Source: Halogranum amylolyticum (lineage in GTDB: Archaea; Halobacteriota; Halobacteria; Halobacteriales; Haloferacaceae). From it: a DNA stretch of 64,000 nucleotides. The stretch is taken from NCBI RefSeq assembly GCF_900110465.1, contig NZ_FODV01000004.1, positions 1-64,000 on the forward strand, read 5' to 3'. The translations under genes were made by a program, and so were the position numbers. The first letter of the stretch is position 1. Each line of letters opens with the position of its first letter. Positions 25,921 to 34,669 of this stretch are shown in pieces. A model generated the notes under the pieces. It did no database searches, had not been told where the DNA came from, and worked only from the letters and a program-made list of their open reading frames with translations.

Positions 25921-27119
25921 CGGTCTACGAGAACGGCGCGCTCTACAACGAGTTCTCGGTGACGAACCGCGTCCCGCAGTCGGGGCAGACGCTCGTCGAC
26001 GGACGCCGGATCAGTCTCGTCGTCGTCGACGGCGACCTCTCGCGTTCGCAGACGGGGACGCTCGGGGTCGACGTCCGCCCGACGAGCGTCTCCGATCGGA
26101 CGGTGACCGTCGAGGCCGAGGGCGGTCCGCTCACCGTCGCCGTCGCCTCGACGCTCAGCGAAGAGACGTGGCGAGACCAGTTGCTCGACGGCGAGTACGA
26201 CGAGAACGGACCGGACGCCGCCAACGGCGAACCGGACGACGGTCGGTACGTCGTCGACGTGACGAAGACCGACGGCGTCGTCGAACTGACGCTGGAGTCG
26301 GGGTACGACTACGAGCTGAACCTCGCGAAGGTCGGCGTCGGCACGGACGTCGCGGAACCGACGCCGACGTACCTGACCGGCGTCGACGGCGAGACCGTCT
26401 CGGAGAACGGTGAACGCCGGGTGGTCGCCGAAGTCAGAGACGAGTTCGACAACCCGGTCAGCGGCGTGACGGTGAACGCGTCGGTGGACGGCCCCGGGAC
26501 GGTGACGTCGACGGCGGTGAGCGGGAGTGACGGGCGGGCGGCGTTCACTTACACGCCCGAAGACGTCGACGGCCAACGGTCGGCGACCGTCACCGCGGCG
26601 GTCGGAGCGAGTCTAGGCGCGAAGGAGCGAGTCGAGTTCGACCTGTCCGTCGTCGACAGCGATGGGAGCGGCGGCGGTTCGGGCAGGGGCGCGGAGATCA
26701 ACCCAGGCGATCCGGGCTCTGTGGTGCAGCGCGGTGCGACCATCGAGAACGGCGGCCGGGTCGCGGTGACCCTGGAGAACACCGACGGCGAACGTCGTCG
26801 GGTCGTCGAAGCGGTCCGGTTCAACTTCTACTCTCAGGACAGCCAAGGCGGAGCGGGGACCGACCCGCCGACGAGGGCGGTGTTCGGGGACGGTGAAGCG
26901 ACGCTCCCCGTCCGAGGAGCGTATCGGGACGTCTCGGTTCCCCTCGAAGCGGGTGGCAACCGCACGCTCTCCTTCGCGTTCGACGACCGGCAGGGACAGC
27001 GCCACCGCGTCGACGAGGGCGACTTCTTCGTCTTCTCGGTGTTATACGACGACGGGGACGCAGCGACGTACTTCGTCGCGCCCGAAAAGAGAATCGACAG
27101 CGGCGGCAATGGGAACTGA
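25917..27119 (+). pseudogene. Pilin-like Ig-domain surface protein, 3' part of a frameshifted gene
   Basis: This ORF (ATG at 25917, 400 aa) has no promoter of its own and continues the protein started at 25477 in another frame; the real in-frame extension begins near 25839. It holds a bacterial Ig-like (Big-1) domain (VVAEVRDEFDNPVSGVTVNASVDGPG, DGRAAFTYTPED), then a Gly/Ser linker and a second beta-rich domain (ETKSF-type surface protein end). Such proteins are exported and anchored by the N-terminal helix. Whether the split reflects a true mutation, a sequencing error, or regulated frameshifting cannot be told here. Confidence 0.78.
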
Positions 27120-27312
27120 GTCGGAAATGGTCGCAGATAGCCCCCCGCTCCTGTCGTGGCTCACGACGGCCCTTCGTCGCTGAACCGCCACGCTCGCGTC
27201 TGGTCGGAACCGACCGGTGTCGTCGGACTCGTCGGCGACGCCCACCGTGACCGCCGTCGTCACCGTCTGAACCGGAGGTGGTTCGACGTCCGACGTAATT
27301 GCTATCGACAAG

Positions 27313-27320
27313 CCCTTATG
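27313..27320 (+). promoter_or_regulatory. TATA box of the HMG-CoA synthase gene
   Basis: CCCTTATG is centred about 26 nt before the ATG at 27344, giving a leaderless transcript with strong spacing. Confidence 0.65.
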
Positions 27321-27343
27321 CCGTCTGACTGTACGGAACACTC

Positions 27344-28681
27344 ATGACAGCCGTCGGCATCGACGCAATCGAGATCTGGACCGGGAAGCTCAAACTGGAC
27401 CTGCCGAACACGTTCGCCGAAAAGAAAGGCGAGGACCCCGAGAAGTACACGAAGGGCCTCGGTCTGGAGAACTCGTCGTTCCCCGACGTCTACGAGGACA
27501 TCGTCACGATGGGGGCGAACGCGGCCAAGCGCCTGATGGACCGCAAGGGGCTGACACCGCAGGACATCGGCCGTATCGACGTCGCCACGGAGTCTTCCTT
27601 CGACAACTCCAAGCCCGTCTCGACGTACATCGCCGGCTGTCTCGAGCAGGTCTACGACGGGAACTTCCACCACGCCAACAAGGGCGAACGGAAGTTCGCC
27701 TGCGTCGCCGGCACGCAGTCGATCGACGACGCGTACAACTGGATCAAGGCCGGTCGGAACCGCGGCCGCTCGGCGATCGTCGTCGCCACCGACACGGCGC
27801 TCTACGAGCGCGGCGACCCCGGCGAGGCGACGCAGGGTGCCGGTGCGGTCGCCATGCTCATCTCCGAGGAGCCGAGCGTCGTCGAACTCTCGACGGAGCA
27901 GGGGTACGGCAGCGCCGACGAGACCGACTTCCTGAAGCCGAACCAGCAGTTCCCGAGCGTCGACGGCAAGCGGTCGATGCAGGTGTATCTGGCGCGGATG
28001 CGCGAGGCGCTGGAGGACTTCGAGAGCGTCGCGGGTAAGACCCACCCCGACGACTTCGCGTACATCCCCTTCCACACGCCGTTCCCGGGGATGGTCCGGA
28101 AGGCCGGCCTGCTCGGCTACCGTCACATGATCCGCGACACCGACGTCGAGGACGAGCTCGCCGCGGAGATCGGTCGCCAGCCCCGCGAGGCAGAGTTCGA
28201 CAACTGGGACAACTACGAGGAGGCCGTCCGCGCGTACATGGACGACCTCAAAGACACCGAGCAGTACCGCGACTGGTACGGCCGCGTCATCGATCCGGCG
28301 CTCTCGCTCGCCCGACAGGTCGGTAACTGGTACACCGGGTCGGTCCACGTCGCGCGGACCAGCGCGTTGAAACACGCCGCCGAGACCGGCCGCGACTTCA
28401 CCGGCGAGCGCCTCCTCGTCGGCTCCTACGGCTCCGGTGCGCAGGCGGAGATCCACGCCGAGACCGTCCGTGAGGGCTGGAAAGAGGAGATCGAACAGCT
28501 CAACGTCGACGAAAAGCTCGAGAACCGCTACGATCTCTCGTTCGAGGAGTACGAACTCGTCCACGACGTCCACGACCACGAGAAGGAGACCGACGTCGAG
28601 GAGTTCACTGCACCCTCCGGCGAGTTCGTCTTCTCCGGCTGGGGACGGATGGGCGAGCGGAATTACGAGTACGTCGAGTAG
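27344..28681 (+). CDS. hmgB: Hydroxymethylglutaryl-CoA synthase
   Basis: The 445-aa enzyme condenses acetyl-CoA and acetoacetyl-CoA to HMG-CoA, the committed entry to the mevalonate pathway for archaeal isoprenoid lipids. The catalytic residues are visible as E83 (VATESSFD), nucleophile C120 (FACVAGTQ) and H244 (FHTPFPGMV). The acyl-thioester fold is complete, and length matches haloarchaeal/archaeal HMGS. A promoter precedes it directly. It is a single gene, convergent with a winged-helix regulator gene (48 bp apart). Confidence 0.95.
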   Translation: MTAVGIDAIEIWTGKLKLDLPNTFAEKKGEDPEKYTKGLGLENSSFPDVYEDIVTMGANAAKRLMDRKGLTPQDIGRIDVATESSFDNSKPVSTYIAGCLEQVYDGNFHHANKGERKFACVAGTQSIDDAYNWIKAGRNRGRSAIVVATDTALYERGDPGEATQGAGAVAMLISEEPSVVELSTEQGYGSADETDFLKPNQQFPSVDGKRSMQVYLARMREALEDFESVAGKTHPDDFAYIPFHTPFPGMVRKAGLLGYRHMIRDTDVEDELAAEIGRQPREAEFDNWDNYEEAVRAYMDDLKDTEQYRDWYGRVIDPALSLARQVGNWYTGSVHVARTSALKHAAETGRDFTGERLLVGSYGSGAQAEIHAETVREGWKEEIEQLNVDEKLENRYDLSFEEYELVHDVHDHEKETDVEEFTAPSGEFVFSGWGRMGERNYEYVE

Positions 28682-28724
28682 CCGTCCCGAGCGACGCCGG
28701 ACCCGTACGGCCGGATTCCGCTTT

Positions 28725-28733
28725 CGTTTTTAG
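28725..28733 (+). terminator. T-rich terminator after HMG-CoA synthase
   Basis: CGTTTTTAG follows the HMG-CoA synthase stop by about 45 nt; poly-T tracts terminate archaeal transcripts. It lies at the convergence with the minus-strand regulator gene. Confidence 0.4.
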
Positions 28734-29065
28734 CTGTCGTCCTCGTCTCCGTCCACGTCGTCGACGACGTCACGTCGGAGTCGGAGGTCGACGGCGAACG
28801 AACCGTCGTCGACGTCGACACACACCTGTTCTAGCTGACACTCGTAGGTCTTGTAGTGGTTGCCGTCGGCGTCGTACTCGGTTCGCTCCGCGACGAGGTC
28901 GTACTGCTGAAGCTCGTCGAGTCGCCGGTACACCGTCGGCCGCGACGAACTACAGCGGTCGCTCAAGGCGTCCGCCGAGAGCGATTCCACGCTCGTGAGC
29001 GCGATGATCGTCCGAGCGAGTTCGTCGCCGAGGAGTTCGAACAGCGTTCCGGCCTCCCACTCCAT
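28730..29065 (-). CDS. Winged-helix transcriptional regulator
   Basis: The 111-aa protein has an HTH of ArsR/MarR-like size: LFELLGDELARTIIALTSVESLSADALSDRCSSSRPTVYRRLDELQQYDLV is a classic winged-helix with the recognition helix at SSSRPTVYRRL. The C-terminal VDLRLRRDVVDD is short. Many haloarchaeal regulators with this layout are annotated as 'winged helix-turn-helix domain' proteins. The start at 29065 is favoured by a TTTAAC box about 30 nt upstream (29091-29103); the ATG at 29080 is only 16 nt from that box. It converges with the HMG-CoA synthase gene; whether it regulates that gene is unknown. Confidence 0.82.
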   Translation of the reverse strand: MEWEAGTLFELLGDELARTIIALTSVESLSADALSDRCSSSRPTVYRRLDELQQYDLVAERTEYDADGNHYKTYECQLEQVCVDVDDGSFAVDLRLRRDVVDDVDGDEDDS

Positions 29066-29530
29066 AGTAGCGATACCCACGGGGTGGGGGTGGTTAAATC
29101 GCTCGTAACCCCGGGCGACTTCACTCGCTGTAAACGGGGGTCGACGCCGATCCGCGGGAGTGACTCACGTCCGCTCTCGGCTCACCGGGTCGAGACGTCG
29201 GCGAATCGCCTCGACAGCTCTGGCCGGATCGAAGCCGATTGGACGGGGGAGACGACTTCACTCGCTGCAGCCCAGCTGGCCGCTTATGGGGCGCAGGCGA
29301 CAAACATCGGGTGGCGATGGGTCGACGCACAGACCGGTGCTCGACTAGAAGGACCGGTCGCGAACGTGCAAACGCATCGATCCTCCGGGCAAGAGGGAGT
29401 CGCCCATCGCACTCATCTGACGGCCGAGTTCCGTCGGTGCGGAAACGATGTCTCTCGTCGGTACGCAGACCGAATCCCGAGGCGACGTAACCGACGGCGC
29501 GGCCGGGTTGAACCCCGACGTTCGTGTTTC
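29066..29530. other. Gene-free intergenic region of 465 bp
   Basis: No convincing gene is seen on either strand: the open frames here are Arg/Ser-rich and lack the acidic bias of real haloarchaeal proteins. The segment holds the promoter of the winged-helix gene at its left edge (TTAAATC at 29091-29098 on the plus strand). A 15-bp direct repeat CGACTTCACTCGCTG occurs at 29117-29131 and 29253-29267. No strong hairpin or RNA-like structure is obvious. Confidence 0.5.
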
Positions 29531-30238
29531 TCAGGGGAGTTCTCGCAGGTCGTCGAGCATCTCGTCTAAGTCCCGCGTCGAGACGGCGAGCGAGAAGCCG
29601 TCGATGGTGGCGAGTGCGGGGGCGTGTTCCCAGAGGTCGTCCTCCTCGACGCCGTGGAGGACGACCGCGTTCGGCGTCGGGTTGACGACGCGCATGGCGA
29701 CGAGCGGCGACTCCCCGCGTGTGACGCCCGTGAAGACGAGTGCGCGGTTCGTACTCTGTCCGTAGAGGCGATAGAACTCGTCGCTCGAGAGGCGGGTGAT
29801 CGCCTCGATGCTGTCGATGACGGTGTGACCGCTGACGTAGTCGTGGTCGCCCGCGACGAGTTCCGTCGCCTCCATCACCTCGTAGAGCCGGTCCATCGGG
29901 ACGCTCGTCGGATACTCTCGGAGGTCGTGGACGATGTCGCTCTCGAACCCCGCCGAGAGGACGCGCGCGTACTGACGGATCCGACCGCCGCCGCGCGACT
30001 GGTCGATGTCGAGCAGCGCGCCGACGATGCGGCTGACGACGCCGATACCGGGGCTCTCGCGTCGGCCGCTCTCGTAGTCGGAGATGACCGACGAAGAGAC
30101 GTCGAGCTGCTCGGCGAGCGCCGTCTGCGAGACGTCGAAGTCGGTGCGCCACTTACGGAGCGTCGCCCCCGGGTCGGCACTGAGCGTGATCTCGCCGGCG
30201 ATGCGCTGGGCGAGGTCCTCGCGCGGCGTCGCGGTCAC
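29531..30238 (-). CDS. XRE-like HTH regulator with C-terminal sensing domain
   Basis: The 235-aa protein has an XRE-type HTH within residues 20-65 (LRKWRTDFDVSQTALAEQLDVSSSVISDYESGRR), preceded by a short acidic leader. The C-terminal 150 residues (YGQSTNRALVFTGVTRGESPLVAMRVVNPTPNAVVLHG) look like a small-molecule-binding domain found in a conserved archaeal regulator family. The start is GTG at 30238 with a GGGGGTG stretch upstream that could act as a Shine-Dalgarno site. A T-rich box (GTTTTTTG) lies at about 30300-30310. The target is unknown. Confidence 0.83.
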   Translation of the reverse strand: MTATPREDLAQRIAGEITLSADPGATLRKWRTDFDVSQTALAEQLDVSSSVISDYESGRRESPGIGVVSRIVGALLDIDQSRGGGRIRQYARVLSAGFESDIVHDLREYPTSVPMDRLYEVMEATELVAGDHDYVSGHTVIDSIEAITRLSSDEFYRLYGQSTNRALVFTGVTRGESPLVAMRVVNPTPNAVVLHGVEEDDLWEHAPALATIDGFSLAVSTRDLDEMLDDLRELP

Positions 30239-30432
30239 GCCGCACCCCCGAGACCGACGACAGCCTGAACCTGGTGCATGTGACGTCTATCCGGCGACCG
30301 GAACAAAAAACACATCGAAACCCGGGTTCGACAGGTGACGTAGGGTGGAGAGCGACGAGCGACGGCTGGAGACGGGCGCTAGTAGCAACGACCGAGAGAA
30401 GGGTTCAAACCGCCGGCCCCGAAAGACGAGTT

Positions 30433-31062
30433 ATGCCGTCGACCGTCGTCCACGTCGCGCTCGCCGGACTGGTCGGGGTCGCCCTGCTCGGCGAGGAGTT
30501 CACCCCGCGTGCGCTCGCGGTCGTCCTCCTCGCCACTGCAGTCATCGACACGGACGCCGTCGTCGGTCTCGTCGTCCCGGGTGCACACCGGTCGCTGTTT
30601 CACACGCTCCTCCTCCCGCCCCTCCTCGGCGGTCTCGTCGCGTACGACAGTCGTCTCCGTGGCGAGCGGTCGTGGCTCCGCGAGCGGTGGGGCGACCACG
30701 GCGTTCGCGTCGCGTGGGTCGCCGTCGCCGGCCTCACCTTCGGCGGTATCTTCCCGGACCTCTTCACGAACGGCGTCAACGCCTTCTACCCCCTCCACGA
30801 CACGTTCTACCGCGTCAACGGCCACCTGCTGGTCTCGAATCAGCGGGGTGTCGTCCAGACGTTCGTCGACCTCGCGCCCACCGACCCGCGGCCGACGACG
30901 GAGACGCTCCACTACCGGACCGGCGTCGACCCCTCGCCCGGCGCGGAGCCGGCGGACGTCGAGCGCGTCTTCCCGCTCGTGATGTCGGGGTGGCAGCTGA
31001 TGGTCGTCGCCGTCGGCGGGTTCGTGGTAGGGACGCGACTGTGGGAGTTCTATCGCTGGTGA
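30433..31062 (+). CDS. Membrane protein of the DUF457/YdjM metal-dependent hydrolase type
   Basis: The 209-aa protein begins MPSTVVHVALAGLVGVALLG and has 4-5 hydrophobic helices with the conserved HxxxF and AxxP-type segments (DTDAVVGLVVPGAHRSLFHTLLLPPLL, IFPDLFTNGVNAFYPL) of the LexA-induced YdjM/DUF457 family, which are predicted to bind metal at the membrane. Function unknown. A shorter protein with a related opening lies at 37723. The ATG at 30433 is preferred because it starts the first membrane helix. It is followed by an acetyltransferase and an amidohydrolase on the same strand (gaps 39 and 49 bp). Confidence 0.82.
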   Translation: MPSTVVHVALAGLVGVALLGEEFTPRALAVVLLATAVIDTDAVVGLVVPGAHRSLFHTLLLPPLLGGLVAYDSRLRGERSWLRERWGDHGVRVAWVAVAGLTFGGIFPDLFTNGVNAFYPLHDTFYRVNGHLLVSNQRGVVQTFVDLAPTDPRPTTETLHYRTGVDPSPGAEPADVERVFPLVMSGWQLMVVAVGGFVVGTRLWEFYRW

Positions 31063-31101
31063 GATAGAACCACTCAAACCGCCCGCCGACGAACGGAGTC
31101 C

Positions 31102-31590
31102 ATGAACGTTCGACCCTACACGGCCGCAGACGCGGACGGCCTCTGGGAGCTGAAGCGCGGTTTCGAACTCGGTATCGGCGACGAGACGGGCGGCGAGGAC
31201 AAAGGCCCGAAGTACGAGGCCAAGTTGACCGACGACTACCGCGAGAAGTGGCTGGCGTGGGTCGACGACTGCGTCGCCGAGAACGACCACTGCGTGACGG
31301 TCGCCGTCGACGACGACGGCGAGGTGGCGGGGTACGTGTTCGTCCTCCCCGCCTCACTGGGGTTCGTCTGGGACGCCGCCGTGCTCAACGAGCTGTTCGT
31401 CGCACCGGAGCACCGCGGCACCGGCGTCGCCGACGACCTGATGGAGGCGGCGCTGACCCTCGCTCGAGGGATGGAGCTACCGCTGGACCGGATCGTGCTC
31501 GACGTCGACCGGGAGAACGACCGCGCGCAGGCGTTCTACGACCGCTACGGCTTCGAGCACTGGGGCGAGATGGTCGCCCGCGAACTCTGA
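31102..31590 (+). CDS. GNAT-family N-acetyltransferase
   Basis: The 162-aa protein shows the GNAT fold with the acetyl-CoA pyrophosphate loop LFVAPEHRGTGVADDLM, preceded by VAGYVFVLPASLGFVWDAAVLNELF, and ends in YDRYGFEHWGEM. Acetyltransferases of this type modify small molecules or protein N-termini; the substrate is not predictable. It is the middle gene of a likely three-gene run with the YdjM-like and amidohydrolase genes. Confidence 0.87.
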   Translation: MNVRPYTAADADGLWELKRGFELGIGDETGGEDKGPKYEAKLTDDYREKWLAWVDDCVAENDHCVTVAVDDDGEVAGYVFVLPASLGFVWDAAVLNELFVAPEHRGTGVADDLMEAALTLARGMELPLDRIVLDVDRENDRAQAFYDRYGFEHWGEMVAREL

Positions 31591-31639
31591 ACTCACCTCG
31601 TTCGGACAGATTCAAGCCCCCGGAGCGGAAAACGCGACC

Positions 31640-32821
31640 ATGATTCTCCGGGACGTGACGCTCGTCGACAGCGGTGAGACACGAACGGGCGCGGTTGCGT
31701 TCGACGAGGTGTCGGGAACGATCACGGCGGTCGGCGGCGACGAGGTTCTCTCCCACAGCGCCGCCGACGAGCACGTCGTCTCGTTGCCGGGCTACTCCGT
31801 CCTCCCGGGGTTGGTCGACGCGCACGTCCACTACTCGCTGTCGGGCGAGCGGAGCGTCGAGGACGTCGTCGGCATGAGCGACGCCGAACTCACGCTGGTC
31901 GAGGCGCGGAACGCCCGGCGAACGCTCGAGTCGGGCGTCACCGGCGTCCGGGCGATGGGAGCACGCGACGTCGATCCGCAGGTCCGCGACGCTATCGACG
32001 CCGGCGACGTCCCCGGTCCGCGGACGGTCGCTAACTGCCGGTCTATCACCATCACGGGCGGGCACGGCCACCATCTCGGCCGCGAGATAACCGGCCCCGC
32101 GGACGCTCGTCGAGCGGTCCGCGAGCAGGCCAAACAGGGTGCGGAGTTCGTCAAGTTCATGACCACCGGCGGGGTGACGACGCCCGGCACCGACCCCGAC
32201 CAGGTCGCCATGACCGACGCCGAACTCGACGCCATCGTCGACGAGGCACACAGACAGGGCGTCCACGCCGCGACGCACGCCCACGGGGCCGAGGGCGTCA
32301 AGGCGGCCGTCGAGGCCGGCGTCGACACCGTCGAACACGGCACCTTCCTCGACGACGAGGCGGTCGACCTGCTCGTCGACCACGACGTGACGCTCGTCCC
32401 GACGCTGTCGGCGCCGTACCACATCGTCCGTAACATCGAGACGGCGACCGAGGAGAGCGCCCGCAAGACGCGCCACGTCTACGAGCGCCACGTCGACTCC
32501 TTTGGGAAGGCACTCGAGGCGGGCGTCCGCATCGCGGGCGGCACCGACGCCGGAACCCCCTTCAACTACCACGGCGCGAACGCGACGGAGGTCGAGTTCA
32601 TGGCGAAGTACGGGATGGATCCTGTCGAGGCGATCCGCGCGATGACCGAAGTCGCCGCCGACGTGATCGGTCTCGACGGGTCGGGGACGCTCGAACCGGG
32701 CACCAACGCCGACCTGCTCGTCGTCGACGGCGACGTCACCGACGACCTGACGCTCCTCAACAATCCGGCCGCCGTGCTCAAGGGTGGCGAGGTGGTCTCG
32801 GGGGCGGTCCCGAGCGAGTAG
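31640..32821 (+). CDS. Amidohydrolase family protein (imidazolonepropionase/prolidase-like)
   Basis: The 393-aa metal-dependent hydrolase has the HxH motif in VDAHVHYS, a Lys in EFVKFMTTGG, His ligands in ATHAHG and EHGTF, and the catalytic Asp in AGGTDAGTPFNYHG; it ends with the small beta domain (GTLEPGTNADLLVVDGD). This is the subtype that cleaves Xaa-Pro dipeptides or imidazolone-like amides. Family members with this layout occur widely in haloarchaea. It follows the acetyltransferase by 49 bp and is convergent with the next gene (6 bp). Confidence 0.88.
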   Translation: MILRDVTLVDSGETRTGAVAFDEVSGTITAVGGDEVLSHSAADEHVVSLPGYSVLPGLVDAHVHYSLSGERSVEDVVGMSDAELTLVEARNARRTLESGVTGVRAMGARDVDPQVRDAIDAGDVPGPRTVANCRSITITGGHGHHLGREITGPADARRAVREQAKQGAEFVKFMTTGGVTTPGTDPDQVAMTDAELDAIVDEAHRQGVHAATHAHGAEGVKAAVEAGVDTVEHGTFLDDEAVDLLVDHDVTLVPTLSAPYHIVRNIETATEESARKTRHVYERHVDSFGKALEAGVRIAGGTDAGTPFNYHGANATEVEFMAKYGMDPVEAIRAMTEVAADVIGLDGSGTLEPGTNADLLVVDGDVTDDLTLLNNPAAVLKGGEVVSGAVPSE

Positions 32822-32827
32822 GTCGAA

Positions 32828-33454
32828 TCAGTCCCACCGGAACGTCGCCGTCCGCTCGCCGCCGGTCACCTCGTGCCACTGCTCCTGTGAGATCGAGTAC
32901 TGGTACTCGTCGACGCCCTCGCCGGTCTTCTCGGAGACGTAGCGGTTACGGACGATCCCGTCGCGCTGGCCGCCGAGTCGGTCGACGTACTTCTCGATCG
33001 CCCGGCGCGACTGCTCGTTGTCGACCGCGTGACAGACGGTGACGTAGTCGAGGTCGAGCACGTCGAACCCGAGTTCGACCAGCGCCGTCGCTCGCTCGCC
33101 CGAGTAGCCGCGGCCCCAGAACGGTCTGCGGAGCCAGACGCCGAGCGTCGCCTTGCGCTTGTCCCAGTCGACGCCGAGTCCGGTGTTGCCTGCGAACTCG
33201 CCGGCCCGCTCTTCGCCTTCCTTCGGGAACACCGCGTACGTAGCGTTCTTGGCGTCGTCCCACGCCTCCTCCATCTGCCGCAGGAAGTCCCACGACTCCT
33301 TCGGCGTCGCGTGGGGCTCCCACGTGACGTAGCGCGTCTCCTCGTCGATGGAGTCGGTCTTCGCGGCGTACTCGTAGAGGTCGAGCGCGTCGACGGTCTC
33401 GCGGTCGAACCGTCGGAGCCGGAGACGGTCGGTCTCGATGACGTCCGGGAACAT
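32828..33454 (-). CDS. GNAT-family N-acetyltransferase (RimJ/RimL type)
   Basis: The 208-aa protein has the RimJ/RimL order: ETDRLRLRRFDRET at the N-terminus, GEFAGNTGLGVDWDKRKATLGVWLRRPFWGRGYSGERATALVELGF as the acetyl-CoA domain and a conserved SRRAIEKYVDRLGG. These acetylate ribosomal or other protein N-termini in bacteria; in archaea the target is unknown. The ATG at 33454 opens the fold; an upstream in-frame start at 33556 adds 34 residues overlapping the neighbour. Its 3' end is 6 bp from the amidohydrolase end. Confidence 0.88.
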   Translation of the reverse strand: MFPDVIETDRLRLRRFDRETVDALDLYEYAAKTDSIDEETRYVTWEPHATPKESWDFLRQMEEAWDDAKNATYAVFPKEGEERAGEFAGNTGLGVDWDKRKATLGVWLRRPFWGRGYSGERATALVELGFDVLDLDYVTVCHAVDNEQSRRAIEKYVDRLGGQRDGIVRNRYVSEKTGEGVDEYQYSISQEQWHEVTGGERTATFRWD

Positions 33455-33515
33455 ATATCGGTTGACAACCCCTCGTTGAAAAAGCATTTCCTGGGCGTGT
33501 GGCCGCGTCACACGG

Positions 33516-34181
33516 TCAGAGTCGACCGCCCGACGCGTCGCCGGCAGCGTTGTCACCGGCGACGTATCGGTAGACCGGTCCCGCGAGTCCGAGCAGGCCG
33601 ACGAGCGCGACGGCGACGAGGAGACGTGCGTCGACGACGGCCGAGAGCGAGTCCGCCGAGACGACGTCGAGCGACGACCCGAGGAGCACGCCGGCGACGG
33701 CCCACGGCAGTTCGCCGACCGCGGTTCCCGCGAGAAACGGGAAGACGGAGACGTTGGCGACGCCGGCGGCGACGGAGACGACGTCCGACGGGGCCGGGAG
33801 GAACCGACTCGCGGCGACGCTGCGGAAGTCGCCCGTCCGGTCGACGAACCGCTCGGAGGCGACCGTCATTCGTCCCGTTCCGCGAGCACGACGGGCCAAT
33901 AGGAACGGCGGGAGCGCCGTGACCGTCATCAACAGGAGCGCGAAGGGGAGGCCGACGGCCAGTCCGAACCCGTATCCCGCCGCGACCGCCAGCAGCGTCG
34001 TCGGCCACGCGAGGAACGGGCGGACGACGGCGACGGCGAGGAGCACCGTGGCGAACCGAAGCGGGTTCGCCGCCAGCCACGAGAGTCGTGCGAGGACGGC
34101 GTCGGGAGAGGTGAAGAGCACGCCGAGGACGACGACGGCGAGTACGACCCCGCCCAGCGCCAGTCGCGTCCGCCGATTCAT
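33516..34181 (-). CDS. TVP38/TMEM64 family membrane protein
   Basis: The 221-aa protein has 6 hydrophobic helices and the TVP38 (SNARE-associated/VTT) block: LAWPTTLLAVAAGYGFGLAVGLPFAL, FRSVAASRFLPAPSDVVSVAAGVANVSVFPFL. The VTT family is DedA-like and linked to membrane lipid scrambling in eukaryotes; the archaeal role is unknown. It lies upstream of the RimJ-like gene on the same strand, and its start is 99 bp from the divergent DUF5830-like gene. Confidence 0.85.
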   Translation of the reverse strand: MNRRTRLALGGVVLAVVVLGVLFTSPDAVLARLSWLAANPLRFATVLLAVAVVRPFLAWPTTLLAVAAGYGFGLAVGLPFALLLMTVTALPPFLLARRARGTGRMTVASERFVDRTGDFRSVAASRFLPAPSDVVSVAAGVANVSVFPFLAGTAVGELPWAVAGVLLGSSLDVVSADSLSAVVDARLLVAVALVGLLGLAGPVYRYVAGDNAAGDASGGRL

Positions 34182-34280
34182 ACCGATGGTCTGTCACCGG
34201 GCGGCAAACGCTTTGTGCTTCACACGACCCCACCACGCGGAGTACGAACGATTAAGCGCAACGGGTGGGTACGACCCTGC

Positions 34281-34661
34281 GTGACCGCGGACCCCGACGA
34301 CTCGGCACGGAAGGTCGAACTCGCACTCGACCTGCTCGCACATCTGGAGGTCGACGAGCTGAGCGTCGCCGACGCCGTCGACCGCATCGAGACGGTGACG
34401 ACGAACCCGACGCTCACTCGCGAGATCCTCGACGAGGCCGAGAAGCGCGGCATCGTCGACCGCGAGGGCGGCCGACTCCGCACGCGACGCGGCGGGACGT
34501 TCGTCCGCTTCGAGAGTCAGGTGGTCCGACGGGAGGGCGAGTTCGACTGTCGTCGCTGTGGCTGTGGGCTGTCGACGGGTCACTTCATCCAGTTCGAGTC
34601 GGGCGAACTGGGGCCGTTTGGCTCGTCGTGTATCCGTAAGGTGACCGGCCGCGAGTCCTGA
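34281..34661 (+). CDS. Conserved haloarchaeal protein with zinc-binding cysteines (DUF5830-like)
   Basis: The 126-aa protein pairs an N-terminal HTH-like helical part (VADAVDRIETVTTNPTLTREILDEAEKRGIVDREGG) with a C-terminal cysteine cluster C-x2-C-x-C...C in CRRCGCGLSTGHFIQ and SSCIRKV, probably a zinc site. This layout suggests a small DNA- or RNA-binding protein. GTG at 34281 is chosen because an ATTAAG box at 34251-34256 lies 27 nt upstream, giving a leaderless message. Convergent with the DUF7115-like gene, 8 bp away. Confidence 0.8.
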   Translation: MTADPDDSARKVELALDLLAHLEVDELSVADAVDRIETVTTNPTLTREILDEAEKRGIVDREGGRLRTRRGGTFVRFESQVVRREGEFDCRRCGCGLSTGHFIQFESGELGPFGSSCIRKVTGRES

Positions 34662-34669
34662 CCGACGCG

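Noticed and set aside
29239..29490. An 83-codon frame in the empty region before the XRE regulator.
   Set aside because: Arg/Ser-rich, no acidic bias, no conserved segments and no promoter; treated as intergenic.
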